From Brachybacterium alimentarium (GTDB lineage: Bacteria; Actinomycetota; Actinomycetes; Actinomycetales; Dermabacteraceae): 64,000 nucleotides of DNA. The position numbers were made by a program, and so were the translations under genes. Shown here piece by piece: positions 34,994 through 42,763 of the stretch (position 1 is its first letter; every line of letters starts with the position of its first letter). The stretch is taken from contig NZ_NRGS01000029.1 in the NCBI RefSeq assembly GCF_002332425.1, positions 17,999 to 81,998 on the forward strand, given 5' to 3'. The notes under the pieces are model-generated. The model had not been told where the DNA came from. It saw nothing but the letters and a program-made list of their open reading frames with translations, and ran no database searches.

Positions 34994-37213
34994 ATGGTCC
35001 CCACGAAGAAGACCCCCACCCCGGCACCCGGCAGGCCGAGCAGTCGGCCGCCCTCGCTCGAGGAGCCCACCGAGCCGAGGGGACCGCTGCCGCCGAAGCC
35101 CGATCAGGAGGCCGCCCAGCCCCGCACCCCCACGGGAGCCGAGCCGAGCCCGGAACGCAGGACCACCGCCCAGCAGGGCGAGTTCCTGACCACGTCCCAG
35201 GGCGCGCGGCTGCGGGACACGGACCACTCGCTGAAGGCGGGCCGACGCGGCCCCGTGCTCCTGCAGGACCATCATCTGCGCGAGAAGATCACGCACTTCG
35301 ACCACGAGCGGATCCCGGAGCGCGTGGTCCACGCCCGCGGCGCGGCGGCGCATGGCGTGTTCGAGGGCTACGGCACGGCGGAGTCCGTCTGCCGCGCGGG
35401 CTTCCTCGCGAAGGGGAAGCGCACCGAGGTCTTCACGCGCTTCTCGACGGTCGTCGGCTCCCGCGGCTCGATGGACACCGCCCGCGACACCCGCGGCTTC
35501 GCGACCAAGTTCTACACCGACGAGGGCACCTTCGACCTGGTCGCGAACAACATCCCGGTGTTCTTCATCCAGGACGGCATCAAGTTCCCCGACGTGGTGC
35601 ATGCGGCGAAGCCCCACCCGGATCGCGAGATCCCCCAGGCCCAGAGCGCCCATGACACCTTCTGGGACTTCGTCTCCCTGCACACTGAGGCGCAGCATCA
35701 CACCCTGTGGTTCATGGGCGACCGCGGCATCCCGCGCTCCTTCCGGATGATGGAGGGATTCGGGATCCACACCTTCCGGCTCTCCAACGCCGAGGGGGAG
35801 AACTCGCTGGTGAAGTTCCATTGGAAGCCGACGCTCGGCGTGCATTCGCTGACCTGGGAGGAAGCCCAGCTCCTGGGCGGCGCCGACCCCGACTTCCATC
35901 GACGAGACCTCTCCGACGCGATCGAGGCCGGTGCGCATCCCAGCTGGGAGCTGGGCATCCAGGTGTTCCCGGACAACGAGGAGCAGAGCTTCGAGGGGAT
36001 CGATCTGCTGGATCCCACCAAGTTCGTGCCCGAGGAGCTCGCCCCGGTGCAGCCCATCGGGCGGCTCACCCTGAACCGCAACCCCAGCAACTACTTCGCC
36101 GAGACCGAGCAGGTCGCCTTCAACCCCGGCCATCTCGTGCCCGGCATCGACGTCACGGACGACCCGCTGCTGCAGGTGCGGCTGTTCTCCTACGTGGACA
36201 CCCAGCTGACTCGGCTGGGCGGGCCGAACTTCGCTCAGCTGCCGATCAATCGGGCCCACGCCCCGGTCAACGACATGCTGCGGGACGGCTACGGGCAGCA
36301 GGCCGACCCTGCGGGCGTGGCCCCCTACCGCCCGAACTCGCTGGACGGCGGCTGCCCGTTCCTGGCGGGCGAGAGGGACGGCGCGTTCGAGGATCTGCCC
36401 GTGCGGGTGCCGGAGGGCGTGAAGGAGCGGGAACTCTCCGCGACGTTCGAGGACCACTTCAGCCAGGCGCGTCTGTTCTGGCGCAGCATGACCCTCGTGG
36501 AGAAGGACCACATCGTCGACGCCTACTCCTTCGAGCTGGGCAAGTGCTACGAGAACACCATCCGTGAGCGGCAGCTGCAGTGCCTGGCGAACATCGACGA
36601 GGAGCTGTGCACGCGGGTCGCCGCCGCGCTCGGGATGCCCGCCCCGGGACCGACGGTCCCGGCGGACGACGGGTCCGACGGCGGGGTGGCCACCAGCGCG
36701 CCGCTCTCGCAGCTGCGCGGCAGCTGGCCCACCGACGGTCGGATGATCGGCATCGTCGTGGACCCGGAGGGAGATAACTCCGGGCTGCTCGACCTGCACG
36801 AGGCCGTGGTCGCGGCCTCCATGACCCCCGTCGTGATCGCGCCGCGCGGCGGCGAGGTGGCGGGCGTGCCCGTGGGCCGCACCTTCGGGACCGCCGCCTC
36901 GGTGGAGTTCGACGCCCTGCTGCTGGCGGGCACTCCGCTGACGGCGCCGGATTCACGGCCCTCGGTCGATCCGAAGGCCGGAGCTCCCGGCTCCGGGGAC
37001 GTCGAACCGCGGGTGGGGAAGCTGATCGACGAATGCTGGCGCCATGCCAAGGCGATCGGCGCCTGGGGCGAGGGCCGCGCGGCGCTGGAGGCGCGCACCG
37101 CTCCCGGCGGCGCCGGAATCGTGGTCGGCGAGGACGGGCAGACGGTCCTCGGCGAGATCCAGTCCCTGCTGGAGAGCCACCGCGTCTGGGAGCGGTTCCC
37201 GGCCGGAACCTGA
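34994..37213 (+). CDS. katE: large-subunit monofunctional catalase (HPII type)
   Basis: The enzyme dismutates hydrogen peroxide with a haem group. At 739 residues it belongs to the large-subunit clade. Order: a Pro-rich N-terminal arm (1-60); the catalase core with distal His113 in RVVHARGAAAHG, the distal-side FDLVANNIPVFFIQD, and the proximal haem-ligand region RLFSYVDTQLTRLG (Tyr about 400); and a C-terminal DJ-1/amidotransferase-like domain (about 575-739, GRMIGIVVDPEGDNSGLLDL) typical of HPII. AGGAG precedes the ATG, and TACGGT at 34938 may be its -10 box. It diverges from the broken membrane gene and converges with a permease gene. Confidence 0.95.
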   Translation: MVPTKKTPTPAPGRPSSRPPSLEEPTEPRGPLPPKPDQEAAQPRTPTGAEPSPERRTTAQQGEFLTTSQGARLRDTDHSLKAGRRGPVLLQDHHLREKITHFDHERIPERVVHARGAAAHGVFEGYGTAESVCRAGFLAKGKRTEVFTRFSTVVGSRGSMDTARDTRGFATKFYTDEGTFDLVANNIPVFFIQDGIKFPDVVHAAKPHPDREIPQAQSAHDTFWDFVSLHTEAQHHTLWFMGDRGIPRSFRMMEGFGIHTFRLSNAEGENSLVKFHWKPTLGVHSLTWEEAQLLGGADPDFHRRDLSDAIEAGAHPSWELGIQVFPDNEEQSFEGIDLLDPTKFVPEELAPVQPIGRLTLNRNPSNYFAETEQVAFNPGHLVPGIDVTDDPLLQVRLFSYVDTQLTRLGGPNFAQLPINRAHAPVNDMLRDGYGQQADPAGVAPYRPNSLDGGCPFLAGERDGAFEDLPVRVPEGVKERELSATFEDHFSQARLFWRSMTLVEKDHIVDAYSFELGKCYENTIRERQLQCLANIDEELCTRVAAALGMPAPGPTVPADDGSDGGVATSAPLSQLRGSWPTDGRMIGIVVDPEGDNSGLLDLHEAVVAASMTPVVIAPRGGEVAGVPVGRTFGTAASVEFDALLLAGTPLTAPDSRPSVDPKAGAPGSGDVEPRVGKLIDECWRHAKAIGAWGEGRAALEARTAPGGAGIVVGEDGQTVLGEIQSLLESHRVWERFPAGT

Positions 37214-37226
37214 CGCTCTCGGGTCC

Positions 37227-38558
37227 TCAGGCCCTGCCCGCCGCCCGTCGGCGCCATCCCGCGATGACCGCCAGCAGCGCGCCGACGGCGAGGATCGGCA
37301 GGCCCAGGCGCCACACCGTGCCCTCGACCTGCGTCATCAGCAGGAGGCACGAGGCCAGTCCGCCGATCGGCAGCACCGTCGGCACGCGGAAGTGCCGCTG
37401 CTCGACCTCGTCCCGTCGGAGCACCAGCACTGCGGCGTTCACCGCCAGGAACACCACCAGGAGCAGCAGCACCATGGTGCTGGCCAGCACGTCGATCGTG
37501 CCGGTGAGGGCGAGCAGGAACGACAGCGCCGCCGTGACGAGGATCGCGACCCACGGCGTGCGACGTCGCGGCAGGATCCGGGTGAGCACCTGCGGCAGCA
37601 GTCCGTCCTGCGCCATCCCGTAGGCGAGGCGGGAGGACATGATCCCGGTCAGCAGGGCGCCGTTGGAGACCGCGACCAGGGCGATCACGCTGAACACGAC
37701 GGGCGGGACCAGCCCGGCGGCGGAGACGACCTGCAGCAGCGGCGCGGAGGATTCGGCGAGCTCCGCTGTGGGGACGACAGCAGCGGCCGCGGCGCCCACG
37801 AGTGCGTACACGACCCCGGCCACCAGCAGGGCCCCGAACAGCGCCCGCGGATAGGAGCGCGAGGGATCCTTCGTCTCCTCGGCGATGTTCACGCTGGTCT
37901 CGAAGCCGACGTAGGAGTAGAAGGCGAGGATGCTGCCGGCGAGCACGGCGGCCACGGGCCCGTTCTCGGGCGTGCCGAGCTCGGTGAGCCGGCTGAGGTC
38001 GCCGTCCCCGCGGCCCACGACGATCGCCCCGAGCACGATCACCAGCAGCAGACCGCCCACCTCGATCAGGGTCGCGACCCGGTTCGCCCCGAGCGATTCG
38101 GAGATCCCGCGGGCGTTGAGCAGGGCGAGCAGCGCGACGAACACGAGGACCACCAGGATCGTGGGCAGGGAGATGAACTCGGCGAGGTAGTCACCGGCGA
38201 ACCCCAGGGAGAGCGCCCCCACCGAGACGATGCCGGCGGCCAGCATGCAGAAGCCCACCAGGAACCCGACCACGGGACCGAAGGCACGGGTCGCGTAGTG
38301 GGAGGAGCCGCCGGCCTTGGGGTACTTCGTGGCCAGCTCGGCGTAGGAGCCGGCGGTCAGCAGTGCCATCAGCAGCGCCACGAGCAGGGGCACCCAGACG
38401 GCGCCGCCGGCCAGCGCGGCGACCTCCCCGGCCAGCACGTAGACGCCCGCTCCGAGCACGTCACCGAGGATGAACAGGAACAATGCCGTGGTGGTGACGG
38501 TGCGGCGCAGTGTTGCCGTGCCGGCCGAGGAGCTGTCGGAGCTGTCGGTGCTGGTCAT
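37227..38558 (-). CDS. APC-family amino-acid permease
   Basis: This 443-residue integral membrane protein has about 12 membrane segments and the APC N-terminal pattern LFLFILGDVLGAGVYVLAGEVAALAGG, followed by the conserved EETKDPSRSYPRA loop near the middle. It should import a cationic or neutral amino acid by proton symport or exchange; the substrate cannot be read from sequence. I choose the ATG at 38558, because TATGGT lies seven bases upstream and overlaps the alternative ATG at 38570, favouring a leaderless transcript. It converges with katE, 13 bases apart. Confidence 0.88.
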   Translation of the reverse strand: MTSTDSSDSSSAGTATLRRTVTTTALFLFILGDVLGAGVYVLAGEVAALAGGAVWVPLLVALLMALLTAGSYAELATKYPKAGGSSHYATRAFGPVVGFLVGFCMLAAGIVSVGALSLGFAGDYLAEFISLPTILVVLVFVALLALLNARGISESLGANRVATLIEVGGLLLVIVLGAIVVGRGDGDLSRLTELGTPENGPVAAVLAGSILAFYSYVGFETSVNIAEETKDPSRSYPRALFGALLVAGVVYALVGAAAAAVVPTAELAESSAPLLQVVSAAGLVPPVVFSVIALVAVSNGALLTGIMSSRLAYGMAQDGLLPQVLTRILPRRRTPWVAILVTAALSFLLALTGTIDVLASTMVLLLLVVFLAVNAAVLVLRRDEVEQRHFRVPTVLPIGGLASCLLLMTQVEGTVWRLGLPILAVGALLAVIAGWRRRAAGRA

Positions 38559-38565
38559 GGCGCTC

Positions 38566-38571
38566 ACCATA
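38566..38571 (-). promoter_or_regulatory. -10 box for leaderless permease mRNA
   Basis: TATGGT, then seven bases, then the ATG at 38558 on the minus strand; no Shine-Dalgarno sequence is present. Confidence 0.5.
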
Positions 38572-38691
38572 GAGTTCCCGCCCGCGCGCTGCCGGACCGA
38601 TCGGTTGCCCTCGCGGCAGGATCGCGCCGACGGACGAGCGCTGTTATCCGGATCACCGTCGGCCCGTGGGGCCTCCCGCGAGTGAATTACG

Positions 38692-38710
38692 TGAGGTTAG
38701 TCTTCCCTAA
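38692..38710 (+). promoter_or_regulatory. IdeR/DtxR-like iron box
   Basis: TGAGGTTAGTCTTCCCTAA matches the known 19-bp DtxR/IdeR operator TTAGGTTAGSCTAACCTAA at about 15 positions, including GGTTAG and CCTAA. It lies 28 bases before the siderophore-binding-protein gene, where an iron-loaded repressor would block transcription of the import operon. Confidence 0.75.
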
Positions 38711-38737
38711 GTCGACCCGCCTTTCGCCAGGAGAGCC

Positions 38738-39784
38738 ATGCCCGTCACCGCCCGCTTCACCCGCCGCGCCTGGATCACCGGGGCCCTCGCCGCGCCGCTC
38801 GCGCTCGCCGCCTGCAGCGGTGGGGCCGACGGCGCCGGATCGTCCGCCTCCGACGGGGAGGGCACCGGGGACTTCACCCCGGTCACCATCGAGCATGCCC
38901 TGGGCACCGCCGAGATCACCGAGAAGCCGCAGCGCATCGTGACCCTCGGCCAGGGCTCCGCGGAGACCGCGATCGCGCTCGGCATCATCCCCGTCGGCGT
39001 CGAGGAGTACCCGTGGGGCGCCGACGACAGCGGGTACCTGCCCTGGATCCACGAGGCCGTCACCGAGGCCGGCGGCGAACTGCCCGAGCAGTTCACGGGC
39101 GCCACCGAGCTCGATGTCGAAGCGGTCCTCGCGCTCGAGCCCGACGTGATCCTCGCGCCGTGGTCCGGCGTGACCCAGGAGCAGTTCGACATCCTCACCG
39201 ACATCGCCCCCACCGTCGCCTACGCCGAGCAGCCCTGGGTCATCACCTGGGAGGAGCAGATCACCACGATCGGCAAGGCGCTCGGAGAGGACGACGCCGC
39301 GAAGGGCCTGATCGACGAGATCCACGAGACGTTCGAGAAGTCCGCGCAGCCCGGCTACGCGGACCACACCTTCTCCTTCGTCTACAACTCCGGGCCCGGC
39401 ACCCTGGGCGTCTTCTACCAGGACGAGCAGCGCGTCGCGATGGTGCGCGCCCTCGGGCTCACCGTCGACCCCGTGAACCAGGAGCTCGGCGAATGGGACG
39501 TGCCCGGCACCGACTCGGCGATGATCGGCCTGGAGAACGCCGACAAGCTCTCCGACTCCGACCTCATCTTCACCTTCTACTCCGACGAGAAGAACCGCGA
39601 GGAGACCGAGGCGCAGGACCTGTACGCCGCGATCCCCGCCGTCGAGCACGGCGCGATCGTCGCGCCGACGGACCAGTCATTCGTCACCGGCTCCTCGATC
39701 ATCAACCCGCTGACCGTGCCGTGGGCGCTCGAGCGCTACATCCCGATGATCGACGACGCGATCACGAAGGTCCCCGCCAGCTGA
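38738..39784 (+). CDS. iron-siderophore ABC transporter substrate-binding lipoprotein
   Basis: This 348-residue protein captures ferric siderophore outside the membrane and hands it to the permease. The N terminus has twin arginines (FTRRAW, 9-10) followed by a hydrophobic stretch and the lipobox LAAC with Cys26, so Tat export and lipid anchoring are likely. The mature part has the FepB/FecB-type fold: PQRIVTLGQGSAETAIALG, then LEPDVILAPWSG. AGGAG stands before the ATG. It is first in a four-gene operon with two permeases and an ATPase, behind an iron box. The siderophore type is not evident. Confidence 0.92.
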   Translation: MPVTARFTRRAWITGALAAPLALAACSGGADGAGSSASDGEGTGDFTPVTIEHALGTAEITEKPQRIVTLGQGSAETAIALGIIPVGVEEYPWGADDSGYLPWIHEAVTEAGGELPEQFTGATELDVEAVLALEPDVILAPWSGVTQEQFDILTDIAPTVAYAEQPWVITWEEQITTIGKALGEDDAAKGLIDEIHETFEKSAQPGYADHTFSFVYNSGPGTLGVFYQDEQRVAMVRALGLTVDPVNQELGEWDVPGTDSAMIGLENADKLSDSDLIFTFYSDEKNREETEAQDLYAAIPAVEHGAIVAPTDQSFVTGSSIINPLTVPWALERYIPMIDDAITKVPAS

Positions 39785-39785
39785 G

Positions 39786-40775
39786 ATGAGGCGCCTCCCA
39801 CCCTGGGCCGCCCTGGTCATCGTCTCGGCGGTCCTCCTCCTGGCCTGCCTCGCGAGCATCGCGCTGGGCAGTCGGGAGATCGACCTCGCCGGGCTGTGGC
39901 AGGTGGTGCGCGGCCGCGAGGACGAGCACCTGCGCCAGGTCATCGCCGCCCGCGAGGCCCGCACGGCGCTCGGCGCGGTCGTCGGCGCGGCGCTGGCCGC
40001 CTCGGGCATGCTCATCCAGGGCGTCACCCGCAACCCGCTCGGCGAGCCCGGACTGCTGGGCGTCACCTCGGGGGCCTCGGCCGCCGTCGTCACCGCGACC
40101 GCCTTCCTCGGCTTCTCCGGCGGCGCGGCCACGGTCTGGGTCGCCCTGCCCGGTGCTCTGCTCGCCGTGCTCGTCGTCTATCTGCTGGGCCGCCCCGCGG
40201 GGTCGCACTCGGTGGTGCCGCTGATCCTCGCCGGCGCGGTGATCTCGGCCGTGCTCTACGCCTACATCCAGGCCATGATCCTCACCCGTCCCGACGTGTT
40301 CGACTCCTTCCGCCACTGGGTGGTGGGCTCGCTCGCCGGTGCCTCCTACGCCACCCTCGGCGCGGTCGCTCCGGCGCTCGTGCTGGGCGTCGTGCTCGCG
40401 GCCGTCGTGGCGCCGGGTCTGAACACCCTGGCCCTCGGGGACGACGTCGCCACCGCGCTGGGCACCCCCGTCGCGCTGCTGCGGGCCACGACGATCCTCG
40501 CCGCGACCCTGCTCGCCGCCGGGGCGACGGCCGCCGTCGGCCCTCTGGCCTTCGTGGGCCTCGCCGTCCCCCACCTGGTGCGCGCCCTGGTGGGCGGCGA
40601 TCATCGCTGGCAGCTGCCGATCGCCCTCGTGCTGGGGGCCGCGCTGCTGCTGGGGTCCGACGTGCTGGCCCGCGTGATCGCCCGCCCGCAGGAGCTCATG
40701 GTCGGGGTGATCACCGCGTTCCTCGGCGCCCCGTTCCTGCTGTGGGCCGTGCGCCGCGGGAAGGTCACCGCATGA
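39786..40775 (+). CDS. FecCD-type siderophore permease, first subunit
   Basis: This 329-residue membrane protein has about nine or ten hydrophobic segments and the FecCD hallmarks: REARTALGAVVGAALAASG, then GVTRNPLGEPGLLGVTSGAS, and the ATPase-contact loop AFVGLAVPHLVRALVGGDHR. With the next gene product it forms the heterodimeric channel for ferric siderophore. It begins one base after the stop of the binding-protein gene, and its own stop overlaps the next ATG. Confidence 0.92.
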   Translation: MRRLPPWAALVIVSAVLLLACLASIALGSREIDLAGLWQVVRGREDEHLRQVIAAREARTALGAVVGAALAASGMLIQGVTRNPLGEPGLLGVTSGASAAVVTATAFLGFSGGAATVWVALPGALLAVLVVYLLGRPAGSHSVVPLILAGAVISAVLYAYIQAMILTRPDVFDSFRHWVVGSLAGASYATLGAVAPALVLGVVLAAVVAPGLNTLALGDDVATALGTPVALLRATTILAATLLAAGATAAVGPLAFVGLAVPHLVRALVGGDHRWQLPIALVLGAALLLGSDVLARVIARPQELMVGVITAFLGAPFLLWAVRRGKVTA

Positions 40776-41758
40776 GCGCCCGCTCCCTGACCCTCGGCGC
40801 CCTGCTGCTGGCAGCGATCATCGCCGGCAGCCTCGCCACCCTCGCCTGGGGCGAGCTCGGCGTGGGCGTGCCGGACCTGCTCGCGGCCGCCCGCGGTGAG
40901 GCCAGCACCACGGCGACCTTCGTGCTCGAGCGGCTGCGCGGGCCCCGCCTGCTGGTGGGCATCGGGGCCGGCCTCGCCTTCGGCCTGGCCGGAGCGCTGT
41001 TCCAGACGGTCACCCGCAACCCGCTGGGCAGCCCGGACGTGATCGGCCTCGGCGCGGGCGCGGGGGCCGGGGTGGCGCTCGCGACCCTGCTCCTTCCCGG
41101 GCTCGTCCCCGCCCCGGTCGGCGCGATGGTCGGTGCGGGCGTAGCGATCGGCCTCGTGCACCTGTCCACCGGGCTCGGCTTCGCCTCCCCGGCGCGGGTG
41201 ATCATCACCGGGATCGGGGTCGCGGCGATGGCCACCGCGGTCACCCAGTACGTGGTCGCCGTGGCGCTGCGCGATTCCTCGACCCAGCTCGCCGGCTACC
41301 TGGTGGGCACGCTGAACTCCCGCAGCCTGGGCCAGGCCGCCGTGATCGGCGGCTGCCTGCTGGTGCTCGCCCCCGCCGTCGCGCTGCTCTCCCACGACCT
41401 GCGCATGATGGACCTCGGCGACCAGCTCGCCGAGGCCCTGGGGGGCAGCGCGATCCGCACCCGCACCTGGGCGATCGTGCTGTCGGTGCTGCTGGCCGCC
41501 GCCGGCGTGGCCGTGGCCGGCCCGATCGCCTTCGTGGCGCTCTCCGCCCCGCACATCGCCCGCCGGATGGTCGGCGCCCCCGGCCCCCATCTGGTGCTGT
41601 CGGCCCTGGTCGGAGCGCTGATCATGGTCCTCGCCGATTTTGCCGTGCAGCACGTCGGCCCGCTCGAGAACCTTCCCGTCGGCGTCATCACCGCCGCCTT
41701 CGGCGGCGTCTACCTGGGATACCTGCTCGTCACCGCATGGAAGAAGGCCGACGCGTGA
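40772..41758 (+). CDS. FecCD-type siderophore permease, second subunit
   Basis: The 328-residue partner permease has the same layout: ERLRGPRLLVGIGAGLAFGLAG, TVTRNPLGSPDVIGLGAGAG and the coupling loop AFVALSAPHIARRMVG. The ATG at 40772 overlaps the preceding stop (ATGA); the frame is open further upstream, but that part lies within the first permease gene in another frame. The stop overlaps the GTG of the ATPase gene. Confidence 0.92.
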   Translation: MSARSLTLGALLLAAIIAGSLATLAWGELGVGVPDLLAAARGEASTTATFVLERLRGPRLLVGIGAGLAFGLAGALFQTVTRNPLGSPDVIGLGAGAGAGVALATLLLPGLVPAPVGAMVGAGVAIGLVHLSTGLGFASPARVIITGIGVAAMATAVTQYVVAVALRDSSTQLAGYLVGTLNSRSLGQAAVIGGCLLVLAPAVALLSHDLRMMDLGDQLAEALGGSAIRTRTWAIVLSVLLAAAGVAVAGPIAFVALSAPHIARRMVGAPGPHLVLSALVGALIMVLADFAVQHVGPLENLPVGVITAAFGGVYLGYLLVTAWKKADA

Positions 41759-42555
41759 ACACCTCCTCCCGCACCACCTCGTCGCTGCGCCTGGCCGACG
41801 CGACCGTCGCCTACGGCCAGCGCCCGGTGCTCGACGGATTCGACTTCACCGTGCCGAGCGGGCGGTTCACCGCCGTCGTCGGCCCCAACGGCTGCGGCAA
41901 GTCGACGATGCTGAAGTCCCTCGCCCGCACCCTGCGGCCCCGCGCCGGCGCGGCCCTGCTCGACGACAAACCGCTGGGCCGGTGGCGCTCCCGCGCCGTC
42001 GCGCAGCGCATCGCCCTGCTCCCGCAGGACCCCGTCGTGCCGGAGGGGATCACCGTGAAGGGGCTCGTGGCCCGCGGCCGCCACCCCTACCACTCGCCCT
42101 GGCGGCAGTGGCTCCCGGGTGACGACGAAGCGGTCTCGAAGGCCCTGTCGGCCACCGGCGTCGCGGATCTCGCCGAGCAGGGCGTCGAGGGGCTCTCGGG
42201 CGGCCAGCGCCAGCGGGTGTGGATCGCGATGATCCTCGCCCAGGACACGGAGTACGTGCTGCTGGACGAGCCCACGTCGTTCCTCGACGTGGGCCACCAG
42301 GTCGACGTGCTGCACCTGTGCCAGGACATGCGCGCGCAGGGGCGCACCGTCCTCGCCGTGCTGCACGACCTCAACCAGGCCGCGCGCTATGCGGACCAGC
42401 TGGTCGTGATGGACGGCGGACGGGTCGTCGCCGCCGGTCAACCGGCCGACGTGCTCACCGAGGAGCTGGTCGCGGAGGTGTTCGGCCTGGCCGCCGAGAT
42501 CGCCGCGGACCCGCAGAGCGGCACGCCGATGGTGGTGCCCGTGCATCGTCGATGA
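41755..42555 (+). CDS. siderophore ABC transporter ATP-binding protein
   Basis: The 266-residue ATPase powers the importer. It has Walker A GPNGCGKST (43-51), the signature LSGGQRQR (about 147-154), Walker B YVLLDEPTSFLD and the switch histidine in LAVLHDLNQAARYAD, all of FepC/FhuC type. I choose the GTG at 41755, which overlaps the permease stop (GTGA) and has GAAGG seven bases upstream; an ATG at 41737 would add six residues and lacks such a site. Confidence 0.93.
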   Translation: MNTSSRTTSSLRLADATVAYGQRPVLDGFDFTVPSGRFTAVVGPNGCGKSTMLKSLARTLRPRAGAALLDDKPLGRWRSRAVAQRIALLPQDPVVPEGITVKGLVARGRHPYHSPWRQWLPGDDEAVSKALSATGVADLAEQGVEGLSGGQRQRVWIAMILAQDTEYVLLDEPTSFLDVGHQVDVLHLCQDMRAQGRTVLAVLHDLNQAARYADQLVVMDGGRVVAAGQPADVLTEELVAEVFGLAAEIAADPQSGTPMVVPVHRR

Positions 42556-42568
42556 CACCATCGGAGCC

Positions 42569-42763
42569 ATGCGATGCGAACAGTGCGGTGGCAAGATCCG
42601 AGGCAGGACCTACACGTCGGTGACCGGGCGCAAGCTGTGCCAGCGCTGCGGGACCCGCTTGCAGGGCCGCACCGCGGGCGCGGTCAACGGCAGCGGCATC
42701 TCGGGCCGCCGCGCGACCTCCGGCTGGTACGCCCGCGTCAGGAAGGCGATGGGGAAGCGCTGA
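42569..42763 (+). CDS. small zinc-ribbon protein
   Basis: This 64-residue basic protein has two CxxC knuckles, CEQC (3-6) and CQRC (24-27), that could bind one zinc ion. The rest is Gly/Arg-rich and ends in a basic helix (ARVRKAMGKR). Only a weak ribosome-binding site (CGGAG) is seen close to the ATG. It follows the siderophore ATPase by 13 bases, and its last 26 bases overlap the convergent peptidase gene. I recognise no family; nucleic-acid binding is a guess from charge. Confidence 0.55.
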   Translation: MRCEQCGGKIRGRTYTSVTGRKLCQRCGTRLQGRTAGAVNGSGISGRRATSGWYARVRKAMGKR

